Assembly: GCF_022829285.1 (NCBI RefSeq) | Contig: NZ_JAKSYI010000120.1 | Location: forward strand, 62,001-126,000 | Reading direction: 5' to 3' | Source of the DNA: Methylobacterium sp. J-078 | GTDB taxonomy: Bacteria > Pseudomonadota > Alphaproteobacteria > Rhizobiales > Beijerinckiaceae | DNA length: 64,000 bases | Shown: positions 32,221 through 40,812 of the stretch, piece by piece | Numbering within the stretch: position 1 is the first letter of the stretch | How the letters are laid out: every line of letters starts with the position of its first letter | Program-made: the position numbers and the translations under genes | Notes under the pieces: generated by a model | Seen by the model: the letters and a program-made list of their open reading frames with translations, nothing else | Told to the model about the DNA's origin: nothing | The model's database searches: none

Positions 32221-32251
32221 AAAACGCGAAAAGGCGGCTCGCGCCGCCTTT
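32221..32251 (-). terminator. Intrinsic terminator after csbD
   Basis: AAAGGCGGC (32230-32238) pairs with GCCGCCTTT (32243-32251) over a 4-base loop; on the minus strand it is followed by TTTTCGCGTTTTT. It closes the csbD transcript before the pseudouridine synthase gene. Confidence 0.85.
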
Positions 32252-32292
32252 CCCACTCGCCGTTTCGGGAGCTCAGACTCCGGAAATCGTGC

Positions 32293-32496
32293 TCAGAGCT
32301 TGCTCTTCACCGTGTCGGCGGCGTTCTTCACGCCGTCCTTGGCATCGCCCACGGTCTTCTGCGTCTCGCCCTTCAGCTCCTGGGCCTTGCCCTCGGCCTT
32401 GAGCTTGTCGTTGTCGGTGACGTTGCCGATGCCCTGCTTGACGTTGCCGACGGCCTCGTTGGCGAGACCTTTGATCTTGTCGGTGGTGCTGCTCAT
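32293..32496 (-). CDS. csbD: CsbD family stress protein
   Basis: 67 residues from ATG 32496, chosen because GAGGAGCG precedes it (a longer frame to 32562 is unlikely). MSSTTDKIKGLANEAVGNVK followed by KLKAEGKAQELKGETQKTVG is the CsbD pattern of short amphipathic repeats with Gly/Lys/Glu/Gln. CsbD proteins are small, abundant sigma-factor-dependent stress proteins; biochemical role unknown. The perfect EcfG promoter 65 bases upstream makes it a predicted general-stress gene here. Confidence 0.9.
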   Translation of the reverse strand: MSSTTDKIKGLANEAVGNVKQGIGNVTDNDKLKAEGKAQELKGETQKTVGDAKDGVKNAADTVKSKL

Positions 32497-32560
32497 CGTG
32501 CGCTCCTCGTCCATGGTTGGCGGCGTCGACGTCGTTCGACTTGGCCGCAGTGCCCTTCCC

Positions 32561-32585
32561 AACGGCCACGTCGGTGCGATGTTCC
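32561..32585 (-). promoter_or_regulatory. EcfG-type promoter of csbD
   Basis: On the minus strand the sequence reads GGAAC (32585-32581), 16 bases, CGTT (32564-32561), an exact match to the alphaproteobacterial EcfG consensus. CGTT ends 65 bases upstream of the csbD ATG, the same layout as the promoter at 3096. Confidence 0.8.
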
Positions 32586-32653
32586 GGCCCGTAACATACA
32601 GACACGAAGAGCCGTCGGTTTCCGGCGTTCGCGCGCCGGGCTAGAACGCGGGT

Positions 32654-33142
32654 ATGTCCGCGCCGGCCTCGCACCCTCCCGTCTCGCCCATGGAGCCCGA
32701 CGATCCGTTGAGCCTCGCTTTCGCGGCGGCGCGCCGCGCGGCGGCGGAGGGTGAGGTGCCGGTCGGGGCCGTGGTGGTGAAGGACGGCAGGGTCGTCGCC
32801 GTGGCGCACAACCGCCCGCGCGCCCTGCGCGACCCGACGGCCCATGCGGAAATCCTGGCGATTCGGGCGGCCTGCACCGCCCTCGACGACGAGCGCCTGA
32901 ACGGCTGCGACCTCTACGTGACCCTCGAACCCTGTCCGATGTGCGCGGGCGCGATCGCATTCGCGCGCATCCGCCGCCTGTACTTCGCCGCCTCCGACCC
33001 GAAGGGCGGGGCGGTGGAGCACGGGTCCCGGGTGTTCAACCAGCCGACCTGTCATCACAGGCCGGAGGTCTATGGCGGCTTCCGGGAGGCGGAAGCCGCC
33101 GGCCTCCTGCGCGCGTTCTTCGCCGCGCGCCGCGAAGACTGA
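32654..33142 (+). CDS. tadA: tRNA adenosine(34) deaminase TadA
   Basis: 162 residues in the cytidine/deoxycytidylate deaminase-like zinc hydrolase fold. Zinc ligands: His64 and catalytic Glu66 in PTAHAEILAI, Cys94 and Cys97 in LEPCPMCAGA. The region FAASDPKGGAVEHGSRVFNQ is TadA-like and sits before the C-terminal helix. It converts A34 to inosine in tRNA-Arg(ACG). The ATG at 32654 is taken; an in-frame ATG at 32690 (MEPDDPLS) is an alternative. Divergent from csbD. Confidence 0.9.
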   Translation: MSAPASHPPVSPMEPDDPLSLAFAAARRAAAEGEVPVGAVVVKDGRVVAVAHNRPRALRDPTAHAEILAIRAACTALDDERLNGCDLYVTLEPCPMCAGAIAFARIRRLYFAASDPKGGAVEHGSRVFNQPTCHHRPEVYGGFREAEAAGLLRAFFAARRED

Positions 33143-33146
33143 CGCC

Positions 33147-33452
33147 TCAGCTTCCGCCGCCGCCACCGCCGCCCGTGTTGCCGATCGGCTTCTGGTTCTG
33201 CTCGGCGTTACCGGAGGCCCCGGAATTGTTCGAGACGCTGGAGGCGCCCGTGGCCCCCGGCGCCACGGTACCGATCGAGCCCGGACCGCCATTGTCGATG
33301 CCGCCGGGCTTCACCACCGGCTCGCCGGTGACACCGGACTGCGTCATGCGCGGTGGGCCGGGCTGCTTGATCTCGGCCGGGGCATTGCCCTGTGCGAGCG
33401 CGAGGGAGCCGCTGGCCAGGACCAGCGCGAGCGTGGTGGGAATGATCCGCAT
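33147..33452 (-). CDS. Secreted glycine-rich hypothetical protein
   Basis: 101 residues from ATG 33452 (GGAAGGACATC upstream), with signal peptide MRIIPTTLALVLASGSLALA. The mature part is Gly/Pro/Ser/Asn-rich (GVTGEPVVKPGG, SSVSNNSGASGN) ending GGGGGGGS and has no cysteine or recognised domain; likely disordered and exported. It resembles in composition the secreted protein at 50716-51009, though I cannot show homology. Convergent with tadA, four bases apart. Confidence 0.6.
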   Translation of the reverse strand: MRIIPTTLALVLASGSLALAQGNAPAEIKQPGPPRMTQSGVTGEPVVKPGGIDNGGPGSIGTVAPGATGASSVSNNSGASGNAEQNQKPIGNTGGGGGGGS

Positions 33453-33549
33453 GATGTCCTTCCGGGGATGGGCGTGACAGGGTTTTGCCCGGATCAACAC
33501 GAACCATCCCCGGCGGTTTCAAGCTTTGCCGGCACCAGGCAGCGCGTTT

Positions 33550-35040
33550 CTACGCCGCCGCCAGGGGTTTCGAGACGTCCTCCAGGGATTTGCCCTCGGC
33601 CGCCGTGCCGAAGAGGCCGCCGACGACCGCCGCCACAGCCATCAGGGCGGCACCGATCAGGTAGCCGATCAGCACGTTGTCGCGCGAGCCCGTCTCCACC
33701 AGGGCGCCGAACAGGAGCGGGCCGGAGACGCCGCCGATGCCGGTGCCGAGGGCGTAGAACACCGCGATGGCAAGGGCCCGGATCTCCAGCGGAAAGGTCT
33801 CCGCGACGGTGAGGTAGGCCGCGCTCGCGGCCGCCGAGGCGAAGAAGAACACCACCATCCAGGCCGCCGTCTGGCCAACGGGGCCGAACACGTCGATCTT
33901 GAACAGGTAGCCCGTGATGGTGAGCAGCACGGCCGAGATGCCGTACGTGAAGGCGATCATCGGGCGGCGGCCGATCGTGTCGAACAGGCGGCCCAGAAGC
34001 AGCGGACCGAGGAAAGAGCCCAGGGCGAAGGGCAGCAGGTACCAGCCGACATGGTCGCCCGGCACGTTGTAGAACCGCTGGAGCACGAGCGCGTAGGTGA
34101 AGAACAAGGCGTTGTAGAAGAACGCCTGCGCCACCATCAGGGCGAGGCCCACCAGGGTCTGCTTGCGGTGGCCGACCAGCATGGTGCCGAACACCTCCTT
34201 GAGGGGTGTGTGGCTGCGGGTCCTCAGCTTCATCCGCTTGGCTTCGTCGATGGGCGGCAGGGTATGGCCCTCGTCGGTGAAGCGCTTCTCGATGCTGGTG
34301 ACGACGCGGTCGGCCTCCGCCACGTAACCGTGGGTGGCGAGCCAGCGCGGGCTTTCGGGAATCCAGGTCCGCAGGAGCAGGATGACGAGACCGATGCCGC
34401 CGCCGACGAAGAAGGCGATGCGCCAGCCCCAGGCCGGGTCGATCATTCCCGGGCGCAGCACGACGATGGAGAGGAAGGAGCCCATCGCCGCCCCGATCCA
34501 GAACGAGCCGTTGATGACGAGGTCCGTCCAGCCGCGCACGCGGGCGGGCACGAGTTCCTGGATCGTCGAGTTGATGGCGGTGTACTCGCCGCCGATGCCG
34601 GCGCCGGTGAGAAAGCGGAAGAGGCAGAAGCTGTAGATGTTCCAGGACAGGCCGGTGGCGGCGGTGGCGGCGAGGTAGAGCGCCAGCGTGATGAAGAACA
34701 GCTTCTTGCGGCCGATGCGGTCGGTGAGCCAGCCGAAGCCGAGCGCTCCGGTCACGGCACCGACGAGGTAGGAACTGGCCGCGAGCCCGATGTCGAACTC
34801 GGTGAAGCTCATGGGCTCGGCCCGCAGGGCGCCAACCAGGGAGCCTGCCAGGGTCACCTCGAGGCCGTCGAGCACCCAGGTGATGCCGAGTGCCACGATG
34901 ACGAGGACGTGGAAACGCCCCCAGGGCAGACGGTCGAGCCGGGCCGAGATGTCGGTGTCGATCACCGTGCCCATCGGGACCCGCTCCGGCGCGGAGCCTC
35001 CCGCACCTGCGCTTGCGCTCGTCACGGCCTTGGTTGCCAT
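33550..35040 (-). CDS. MFS transporter (metabolite/H+ symporter-like)
   Basis: 496 residues from ATG 35040 (GAGGATTCG upstream; a longer frame begins at 35178). Twelve membrane helices are expected; the N-terminal half has GALGFGWLTDRIGRKKLFF, the MFS loop 2-3 signature, and RFLTGAGIGGEYTAINSTIQE; a long cytoplasmic loop at mid-protein is followed by a second copy of the motif (RLFDTIGRRPMIAFTYG). The type resembles metabolite:H+ or sugar/aromatic-acid symporters; the substrate is not readable. Apparently monocistronic, opposite to the 35172 gene. Confidence 0.88.
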   Translation of the reverse strand: MATKAVTSASAGAGGSAPERVPMGTVIDTDISARLDRLPWGRFHVLVIVALGITWVLDGLEVTLAGSLVGALRAEPMSFTEFDIGLAASSYLVGAVTGALGFGWLTDRIGRKKLFFITLALYLAATAATGLSWNIYSFCLFRFLTGAGIGGEYTAINSTIQELVPARVRGWTDLVINGSFWIGAAMGSFLSIVVLRPGMIDPAWGWRIAFFVGGGIGLVILLLRTWIPESPRWLATHGYVAEADRVVTSIEKRFTDEGHTLPPIDEAKRMKLRTRSHTPLKEVFGTMLVGHRKQTLVGLALMVAQAFFYNALFFTYALVLQRFYNVPGDHVGWYLLPFALGSFLGPLLLGRLFDTIGRRPMIAFTYGISAVLLTITGYLFKIDVFGPVGQTAAWMVVFFFASAAASAAYLTVAETFPLEIRALAIAVFYALGTGIGGVSGPLLFGALVETGSRDNVLIGYLIGAALMAVAAVVGGLFGTAAEGKSLEDVSKPLAAA

Positions 35041-35171
35041 CGAATCCTCGTTAACCGTGCCTCGCGACAGTTGTTGGCAAACCTCCGGACACTGTGAGGG
35101 TTCCGCCAAGCTTCGCGCCTCGGTTAAGCGAACTGCGCTCGACTGTGTGGCCTCTGCCGGATGCCGCCTCG

Positions 35172-35465
35172 ATGCCACGCCTGACCGATCTTCTTCCCAA
35201 CCTGCCCGCGATTCTCGGATCTACCGCGATCCTGACCTTCGGCATGGTCGTGCTCATCCAGGCGCGGACCATTCCGGACGGCGCAGGCCCGGTCCGACCG
35301 CCGCCCGGCGCGCGCGAGCACGATGCCTGGCGCCTGAGGGCGAGCGACGTCGCGACGACGAGTTCCATCGGTCAGCCCGAGCCGAAGGGCCGGCCGGCCA
35401 CGGAGATCCCCGACGAGCGCCGCATGGTACGCGTGGTCTATCCCGGCCTCGCCGGACCGCGCTGA
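35172..35465 (+). CDS. Single-pass membrane hypothetical protein
   Basis: 97 residues from ATG 35172 (frame open to 35094). One transmembrane helix at about residues 14-35 (LPAILGSTAILTFGMVVLIQ) with a polar C-terminal region (GPVRPPPGAREHDAWRLRAS). No recognised domain. Convergent with the oppC-like gene, which ends three bases away. Confidence 0.5.
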   Translation: MPRLTDLLPNLPAILGSTAILTFGMVVLIQARTIPDGAGPVRPPPGAREHDAWRLRASDVATTSSIGQPEPKGRPATEIPDERRMVRVVYPGLAGPR

Positions 35466-35468
35466 GTC

Positions 35469-36551
35469 TCAGCGACCAGCGGACAGGCGCGGATCGAGGG
35501 CATCGGCGAGGCCGTCGCCCAGCACGTTCAGGGCCACCAGCGTCGCGACGAGAAATCCCGCTGGCGCCGCCAGCATCCAGGGCGCAGATTCGATGGCGCG
35601 CGAGCCCTCTGCAATGAGGGCGCCCCAGCTCGTGGCCGGCTCCTGCACGCCCAGCCCCAGGAAGGAGAGAAAGCTCTCCAGCAGGATCACCCGGGGCACC
35701 AGCAGGGTCGCCGCCACCGTGACGGGCCCCAGGGTGTTGGGCACGATGTGGCGGCGCAGGATCGCGGCGGCCGAGAGGCCGAGCGCCTCGGCGGCGCGCA
35801 CGAAATCGCGATTGCGCAGCGACAGGGTCTGCGCCCGGGTGATCCGGGCCATGTCGAGCCATTCGACAGCCGCGATGGCGATGAGGATCAGCCCTAGCCC
35901 GGCTCGGAAGAACACCAGCAGCATAATGACGAAGAACACGAACGGCAGGGCGTAGAGCACGTCGACGAAGCGCATCATCACCGCGTCGACCCGTCCGCCG
36001 GCATAGCCCGCGACCGCCCCATAGGTGACGCCGATGAGGAGGGCGACGCCGGTGGCGACGAGGCCGATCAAGAGAGAGATCCGGCCGGCGACGAGGCTGC
36101 GGCTGAGGAGGTCGCGTCCGAGTACGTCGGTGCCGAGGGGAAAATACAGCCGCCGCACCGGTGCCTGGACGGCGAGGCGGCGTCCCTCCGCCTCCCGCGC
36201 CACGACCGTGGCGGGGCCGAACAGGTCCGAGCGCGGCAGGTAGCTCAGGGCCCGTTCGTTGATCGGCGCGGGCGCCGACAGGGTGACGCGCAGGATTCCG
36301 TCCTCGACCCGGATCGCCTCGGCCGTCGCCCGCATCCGGAAGGCGAGGCGCTCCACCGCCGGGGCGATGGCCTCGGGGCGCGGATGGGACCGGAGCGAGG
36401 GCGCGGTGCGCACGAGGTCGGAATAGATCCTGGCGGGATCGTGGCCGGTGAGGAGGGGTCCGACGAGGCAGGCAAGGGCGACCAGCGCCAGGACGGCGAG
36501 GGCCGCCAGGGCGCCCCTGTTGCGGGTAAGGCGCGCGAGGGCGTGCCTCAC
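35469..36551 (-). CDS. oppC: Oligopeptide ABC transporter permease OppC-like
   Basis: 360 residues of the DppC/OppC permease type. TM1 (GALAALAVLALVALACLVG) is followed by an unusually long periplasmic insertion (about residues 38-130; GHDPARIYSDLVRTAPS...YFPLGTDVLGRDLL) before the core permease, where GTDVLGRDLLSR opens the conserved region and EAAxxLGLS-like RAAEALGLSAAAILRRHIVP is the EAA loop. The insertion makes it about 60 residues longer than usual OppC. It pairs with OppB upstream (ATGA overlap). No OppD/F ATPase lies beside it. Confidence 0.88.
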   Translation of the reverse strand: MRHALARLTRNRGALAALAVLALVALACLVGPLLTGHDPARIYSDLVRTAPSLRSHPRPEAIAPAVERLAFRMRATAEAIRVEDGILRVTLSAPAPINERALSYLPRSDLFGPATVVAREAEGRRLAVQAPVRRLYFPLGTDVLGRDLLSRSLVAGRISLLIGLVATGVALLIGVTYGAVAGYAGGRVDAVMMRFVDVLYALPFVFFVIMLLVFFRAGLGLILIAIAAVEWLDMARITRAQTLSLRNRDFVRAAEALGLSAAAILRRHIVPNTLGPVTVAATLLVPRVILLESFLSFLGLGVQEPATSWGALIAEGSRAIESAPWMLAAPAGFLVATLVALNVLGDGLADALDPRLSAGR

Positions 36552-37471
36552 CGGGCCGCCCGCAGGCGCGGGTCGAGGAGCGCGGAGAGGAGGTCGGCGA
36601 CGAGGTTGAGGGCGATGACGAAGAGCGCCACCAGGACGACGGTGCCCATTATTAGCGTGTAGTCGCGGTTGAGCGCCCCATCGACGAAGTAGCGGCCGAT
36701 GCCGGGCAGGCCGAAGATCGTCTCCACCACCACCGATCCGGTGAGCAGGGCGGCCGCCGTTGGCCCGAGGATCGCGACCACCGGAAGCAGCGCCCCGCGC
36801 AGGGCGTGGCGGGCGATGCGGTGGGGCGGAAGACCCATGGCACGCTGGGTGCGGATGGGCTGGGCGGCCAGCACCTCGCCCAAGGACGCGCGGGTGAGCC
36901 GGGCAAGCGCCCCGACCTGGGGCAACGCCAGGGTGATGACCGGGAGCACGAGGTTGGCCGGCGCGCCGTTCTCCCAGCTGCCGACGGGGAGCCAGCGTAA
37001 GGTCAGGCCGAAGACGATCTGCAGCAGGGGTGCCACCACGAAGGTCGGCACCGCCAGCGTCAGCCCCGCCGTGAGGCCGACGAGGCGGTCGACCATGCCG
37101 CCCCGGTGGAAGGCCGCCAGCGCGCCGAGGCCGATGCCGAGCACCAGGGCGAGCGCCAGCGCGAGGGCGCCGAGCATCATCGAAACCGGCAGGCCGCGGG
37201 CGAACAGGTCGCCGACGGTGAGGTCGCGGAAGGAGAACGACGGTCCAAAATCGCCGGTGAGCAGGGCGCCGAGATAGCGCAGGTATTGGACGGGGAGGGG
37301 TTGATCGAGGCCGTAGACGCGGGCGAGGTTCGCCATGGCGGCTGCCGGCAGGGGCCGCTCCAGGTCGAAGGGCCCGCCCGGCGCGAGCCGGATCAGGAAG
37401 AAGCTCACGGTGACCACGGCGAACAGGGTCGGGATCGCCTGGGCGAGGCGGCGCAGGACGAAGCCGATCAC
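36548..37471 (-). CDS. oppB: Oligopeptide ABC transporter permease OppB-like
   Basis: 307 residues; N-terminal MIGFVLRRLAQAIPTLFAVV and VYGLDQPLPVQYLRYLGALL are the DppB/OppB signature, and RTQRAMGLPPHRIARHALRG the EAA loop that contacts the ATPase. Six membrane helices. Forms the heterodimeric inner-membrane channel with the gene downstream. Overlaps both neighbours by four bases. Confidence 0.92.
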   Translation of the reverse strand: MIGFVLRRLAQAIPTLFAVVTVSFFLIRLAPGGPFDLERPLPAAAMANLARVYGLDQPLPVQYLRYLGALLTGDFGPSFSFRDLTVGDLFARGLPVSMMLGALALALALVLGIGLGALAAFHRGGMVDRLVGLTAGLTLAVPTFVVAPLLQIVFGLTLRWLPVGSWENGAPANLVLPVITLALPQVGALARLTRASLGEVLAAQPIRTQRAMGLPPHRIARHALRGALLPVVAILGPTAAALLTGSVVVETIFGLPGIGRYFVDGALNRDYTLIMGTVVLVALFVIALNLVADLLSALLDPRLRAAR

Positions 37472-39069
37472 GCGGTCAACCTCAGGAAGCGCGTCGGGGC
37501 GGCGTTGCGCAGGTTCGGGTGGTAGCCGGCAAGGCGCGGGGCGATCAGCGCCTTCGAGCGGGTGTGCATCACCGGAATCCAGGGCAGCTCGGTGACCACG
37601 ACGGCCTCGGCCTCGTAGAGGAGGTCGGCCCGCCGGGCGATGTCGCGCTCGGCCGCCGCCCGGCGCATTAGGGCGTCGTAGGCGGGGTTGCTGTAGTGAC
37701 CGGGGTTCAGCCCGTCATTGCCGCTTTCCAGCAAGAACAAAAAGTTCTGCGGGTCGGAATAGTCGGCGATCCAGGACATGCGCGCCACGTCAAAGTCGCC
37801 TCCGTCGCGGAGATAGGCGAAGTGGGTCTTGGCGTCGGTGTAGACGAAGCGGGTGACGACGCCGATCCCGCGCCACATGTCGGCGATGGCGAGCGCGGTG
37901 TTGCGGTTGTTGTCGCTGGTGTTGAACCGGTACTCAACGCGCAGGGGCCGGCCCTCGCCGAAGCCGGCCGCCGCCAGCAGCGCCCGGGCCTCGTCCTCGC
38001 GGTCGATCGGCAGGACCTCGCGCCCGGCGGTCTCGGGGGGCGTGCGGTAATGGTCGAGGCCGGGTGGGCAGAGCGCGTAGGCCGGCTCCATGGTCTCGCC
38101 CCAGAGCTTGCTCGCCAGGAATTCGCGGTCGATGACCAGGGAGAGGGCGCGCCGCACCCGCACGTCGTCGAAGGGCGCCTTGCGGGTGTTCACCGCGAGC
38201 GCGTAGAGCCCGAGCGCGGGACCGAGCACCACCTGCGTCCCGAAGCGCGCCTGGAGCGAGGCGATCTGGTCGCCCGGCAGGTCGGCGAGCGAGTCGATCT
38301 CGCCGGCTGCGTAGCGCCGGACCGCGCTCGACAGGTCCGGCGTCGGCAGGAAGGCCACCTGGGGGATCGCAACCGTGGCGGCCGCATGGAAATGCGGGTT
38401 GCGCTCCAGGGTGATGCGGTCGTTCGGCACCACCTCCCGCAGGCGGTAGGGGCCGTTGGTCACGCTGTTGGCGGCCCTGGCGAAGGCGTCGCCGTGGCGC
38501 GCCACCGAGGGCGGATGCACCGGCAGCGAGGTCTGGTGCGTCAGGAGTTCGAGCAGGTAGGGCGTCGGCTGCTCCAGGGTCAGCACGAGGCGCCGCTCGT
38601 TCGGGGCCGCGACGCCGAGGGCCTCGGGCGGCAGCGCGCCCTGGTTGACGGAGCGCGCGTTCTTCAGGGGAAACAGGATTTCGGCGTACTTCGCCGCCGT
38701 GGCGGGGGCGAGGATGCGCCGGAGGGCGAAGACGAAGTCCGCGGCGCGCACCGGATCGCCGTTCGACCAACGCCCGTCGGCCCGAAGGGTGAACTCGTAG
38801 GTCAGGCGATCCTCGGACACGGTCCAGGTGGTGGCCGCCCCCGGGATGATCGCGCCGTGATTGTCGTAGGTGAGCAGGCCCTCGTAGAGGTCGCGCAGGA
38901 TATGCGCCTCGGCCACCGTCGAGGACTTGTGCGGGTCGAGGGTCTCGGGGTCCGCATCGTTGCCGCGCCGGTAGAGATCGGCCGGCGCGGCCGCGGCCCG
39001 GCCGACGCCACCGGCGGCCAGGAGCGCCGCCCCGCCGACGAGGCAGTGGCGCCGATGCGGGCGGAGCAT
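37468..39069 (-). CDS. oppA: Periplasmic oligopeptide-binding protein OppA-like
   Basis: 533 residues from ATG 39069 (an upstream start at 39111 is less likely). Signal peptide MLRPHRRHCLVGGAALLAAG with Cys9. Extracellular solute-binding family 5: NDADPETLDPHKSSTVAEAH, ILRDLYEGLLTYD, a mid-protein PYLLELLTHQT and DYSDPQNFLFLLESGNDG. It delivers peptides (often oligopeptides) to OppBC. It sits 4 bases after the GlcG/HbpS-type gene and overlaps oppB, so the four genes form one operon. Confidence 0.92.
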   Translation of the reverse strand: MLRPHRRHCLVGGAALLAAGGVGRAAAAPADLYRRGNDADPETLDPHKSSTVAEAHILRDLYEGLLTYDNHGAIIPGAATTWTVSEDRLTYEFTLRADGRWSNGDPVRAADFVFALRRILAPATAAKYAEILFPLKNARSVNQGALPPEALGVAAPNERRLVLTLEQPTPYLLELLTHQTSLPVHPPSVARHGDAFARAANSVTNGPYRLREVVPNDRITLERNPHFHAAATVAIPQVAFLPTPDLSSAVRRYAAGEIDSLADLPGDQIASLQARFGTQVVLGPALGLYALAVNTRKAPFDDVRVRRALSLVIDREFLASKLWGETMEPAYALCPPGLDHYRTPPETAGREVLPIDREDEARALLAAAGFGEGRPLRVEYRFNTSDNNRNTALAIADMWRGIGVVTRFVYTDAKTHFAYLRDGGDFDVARMSWIADYSDPQNFLFLLESGNDGLNPGHYSNPAYDALMRRAAAERDIARRADLLYEAEAVVVTELPWIPVMHTRSKALIAPRLAGYHPNLRNAAPTRFLRLTA

Positions 39070-39073
39070 CGCC

Positions 39074-39508
39074 TCAGGCGCCGGTCTGCGCGGTGAGCCC
39101 GGCCGCCTCAATGCCCGCCACCGCGCAGAGCTCGTCGTTGTCCGAGGTGTCGCCCGAGATGCCGACCGCGCCGATCACGGCCTCGCCCCGGCGGATGAGG
39201 ACGCCGCCCGGCACCGGCACCAGGGCGGCGGGGCCGGCGAGGTGGCTGATTGCGGCGACGAAATAGGCCTGCTCCTCGGCCCGCTTGTGGATCGCTCGGC
39301 CGCCGAGACCGAGGGCAAGGCAGCCATTAGCCTTGCCCATGGCCACCTCGGCCCGGCGCAGGGAGGTCCCGTCCTCGGCGCCCATCGCCTTGAGGGCGCC
39401 GCGCGCATCGTAAACCACCACCGCCAGCGGTTTCATTTTGTGAGCGCGGGCGGTCTCCAGGGCGGTGGCGACGATGGTCTGCGCGGCGGCGAGGGTGAGG
39501 TCGGACAT
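39074..39508 (-). CDS. GlcG/HbpS family heme-binding-type protein
   Basis: 144 residues of the HbpS/GlcG (DUF336) type: LAAAQTIVATALETARAHKM, then PLAVVVYDARGALKAMG, VGLGGRAIHKRAEEQAYFVA-like segment and PGGVLIRRGEAVIGAVGISG. Streptomyces HbpS binds heme or acts as a redox sensor; GlcG accompanies glycolate genes. First gene in a run with oppA-oppB-oppC (4-base gap to oppA). Whether it binds heme here is not decidable; it has no signal peptide. Confidence 0.85.
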   Translation of the reverse strand: MSDLTLAAAQTIVATALETARAHKMKPLAVVVYDARGALKAMGAEDGTSLRRAEVAMGKANGCLALGLGGRAIHKRAEEQAYFVAAISHLAGPAALVPVPGGVLIRRGEAVIGAVGISGDTSDNDELCAVAGIEAAGLTAQTGA

Positions 39509-39579
39509 CGGGGCTCCGGGTTTTTCTGCGAGCGGGCGTGCCCCTCGACTAACCCGGCGCGGCGCGAGCGGCCAGGGGC

Positions 39580-40563
39580 TCAGCGCCCCAGCCGCGCCAG
39601 GAAGGCGTCGTAGCGGGCCGCGACCTCGGGCAGGCGCTCGAAATGCGGGAAGGCGCCGGTCTCCAGTACGTCGATGGTCCAGCCCGGGTCGCCACGAAAG
39701 CGGTCGGCGTGGCGGTAATCGACGAAGTCGCCCCGGGTGCCGTGAAGCATCCAGACCGGCCGGTCGAGGCGAGGATAGACCCGGCCCGTCTCGGTGGCGA
39801 AGAGGTGTCCGGCCAGGAACGAGAACGGCGCTAACTCCGCCCCGGGCTGGTGGGCCGAGATCTGGTCGTATTCGAGCAGGCCTTCGTCGATGGCGCGCGA
39901 GCCCCAGGTCTTCTCCAGGAAGAAGCGCATGCTCGGGCGGCTGACGAGGAGATCGAACAGCGCCCGGCCCCAGAGGGGATTGGCGGCGATCGCCCGGGCC
40001 GTGTCGCTGCCGGAGGGGTTGCGACGCTCGAAGCGCTTGTCGAACCCGGTCGGGCTGATCAGCCCGAGGCTGCGGTAATCGCCCGGCCGCTCGATGGCGG
40101 CCCGGGCCAGGAACTCGGCCGACAAGGAGAGGGCCACCGCGTCGATGGCGGCGCCCCCATGCCTCCGCCGGATCTCGGCCGTCATGGCGCGGATCGCCGC
40201 CGTCATCAGTTCCGGCGTGTAGACCCGGTCGCTGCGCTCGGAGAAGCCGAAGCCCGGCAGGTCGAGGGCATAGACCGGACGCACCTTTGCATAGTGGAGA
40301 TAGAGCGGCCGGACCTCGTAGGCGTTGGCCGCCGCGTTAACGGAGTGGATCAGCAGCAGCGGTACGCCCGCTTCGGGTCCGCTCGCGTAGAACGTCAGCC
40401 CACCCGCGTCGCTGCTGAGACATTCCTGGCGGCCGGGCAGGGGAGGCGGCATCCGACGATGGTGATCGATGCCGAGGCGGCTATAGGCGATCCAGGCGCC
40501 GGCGGCGCCGAACGGCAGCAGCGCCAGCAGGGGCCCGAGCCGGCGGCGGTAGGCATCGGGCAT
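39580..40563 (-). CDS. Alpha/beta-hydrolase, membrane-anchored
   Basis: 327 residues. An N-terminal hydrophobic stretch (LGPLLALLPFGAAGAWIAYS, about residues 9-28) likely anchors it to the inner membrane. Alpha/beta hydrolase core: oxyanion region LLLIHSVNAAANAY, DLPGFGFSERSDRV, nucleophile elbow AVALSLSAEFLARA (Sm-x-Ser-x-Sm), acid VWMLHGTRGDFVDY, and general-base His in FPHFERLPEV. Such proteins are esterases, lipases or epoxide/haloalkane-type hydrolases; substrate unknown. Sequence upstream (40592-40612) shows a weak EcfG-like match. Confidence 0.85.
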   Translation of the reverse strand: MPDAYRRRLGPLLALLPFGAAGAWIAYSRLGIDHHRRMPPPLPGRQECLSSDAGGLTFYASGPEAGVPLLLIHSVNAAANAYEVRPLYLHYAKVRPVYALDLPGFGFSERSDRVYTPELMTAAIRAMTAEIRRRHGGAAIDAVALSLSAEFLARAAIERPGDYRSLGLISPTGFDKRFERRNPSGSDTARAIAANPLWGRALFDLLVSRPSMRFFLEKTWGSRAIDEGLLEYDQISAHQPGAELAPFSFLAGHLFATETGRVYPRLDRPVWMLHGTRGDFVDYRHADRFRGDPGWTIDVLETGAFPHFERLPEVAARYDAFLARLGR

Positions 40564-40699
40564 CGTCTTGGTCCCCTCGAGTTGCGCGCGGTCGGAAACG
40601 CCCTGACGCGTGGGATGTTTCCGATTCGGGGATCGCGGGTTCGTTGGCTCGTGACGCCGTACGATAAGCGCTCCGGCTTTACCGAGACCGCAACGCGTC

Positions 40700-40722
40700 C
40701 CTCTCCCCCTTGCGGGGAGAGG
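40700..40722. repeat. CCTCTCCCC hairpin repeat
   Basis: CCTCTCCCC (40700-40708) pairs with GGGGAGAGG (40714-40722) over a 5-base loop. Copies of this hairpin are seen in intergenic sequence of many Rhizobiales (from general knowledge, not counted here). Confidence 0.6.
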
Positions 40723-40812
40723 TCAGGAGTGGGGGTGGTTCCGCCAGCCTCGGCAGTCTGAGGGGGGATGCCTGCGTAGCGCCCATCACCGGAAAGGCAG
40801 CCGACACCGCAC

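Noticed and set aside
40592..40613. EcfG-like sequence upstream of the alpha/beta hydrolase (GGAAAC-N16-CGTT on the minus strand)
   Set aside because: The -35 element carries an extra A relative to GGAAC; not counted as a promoter.
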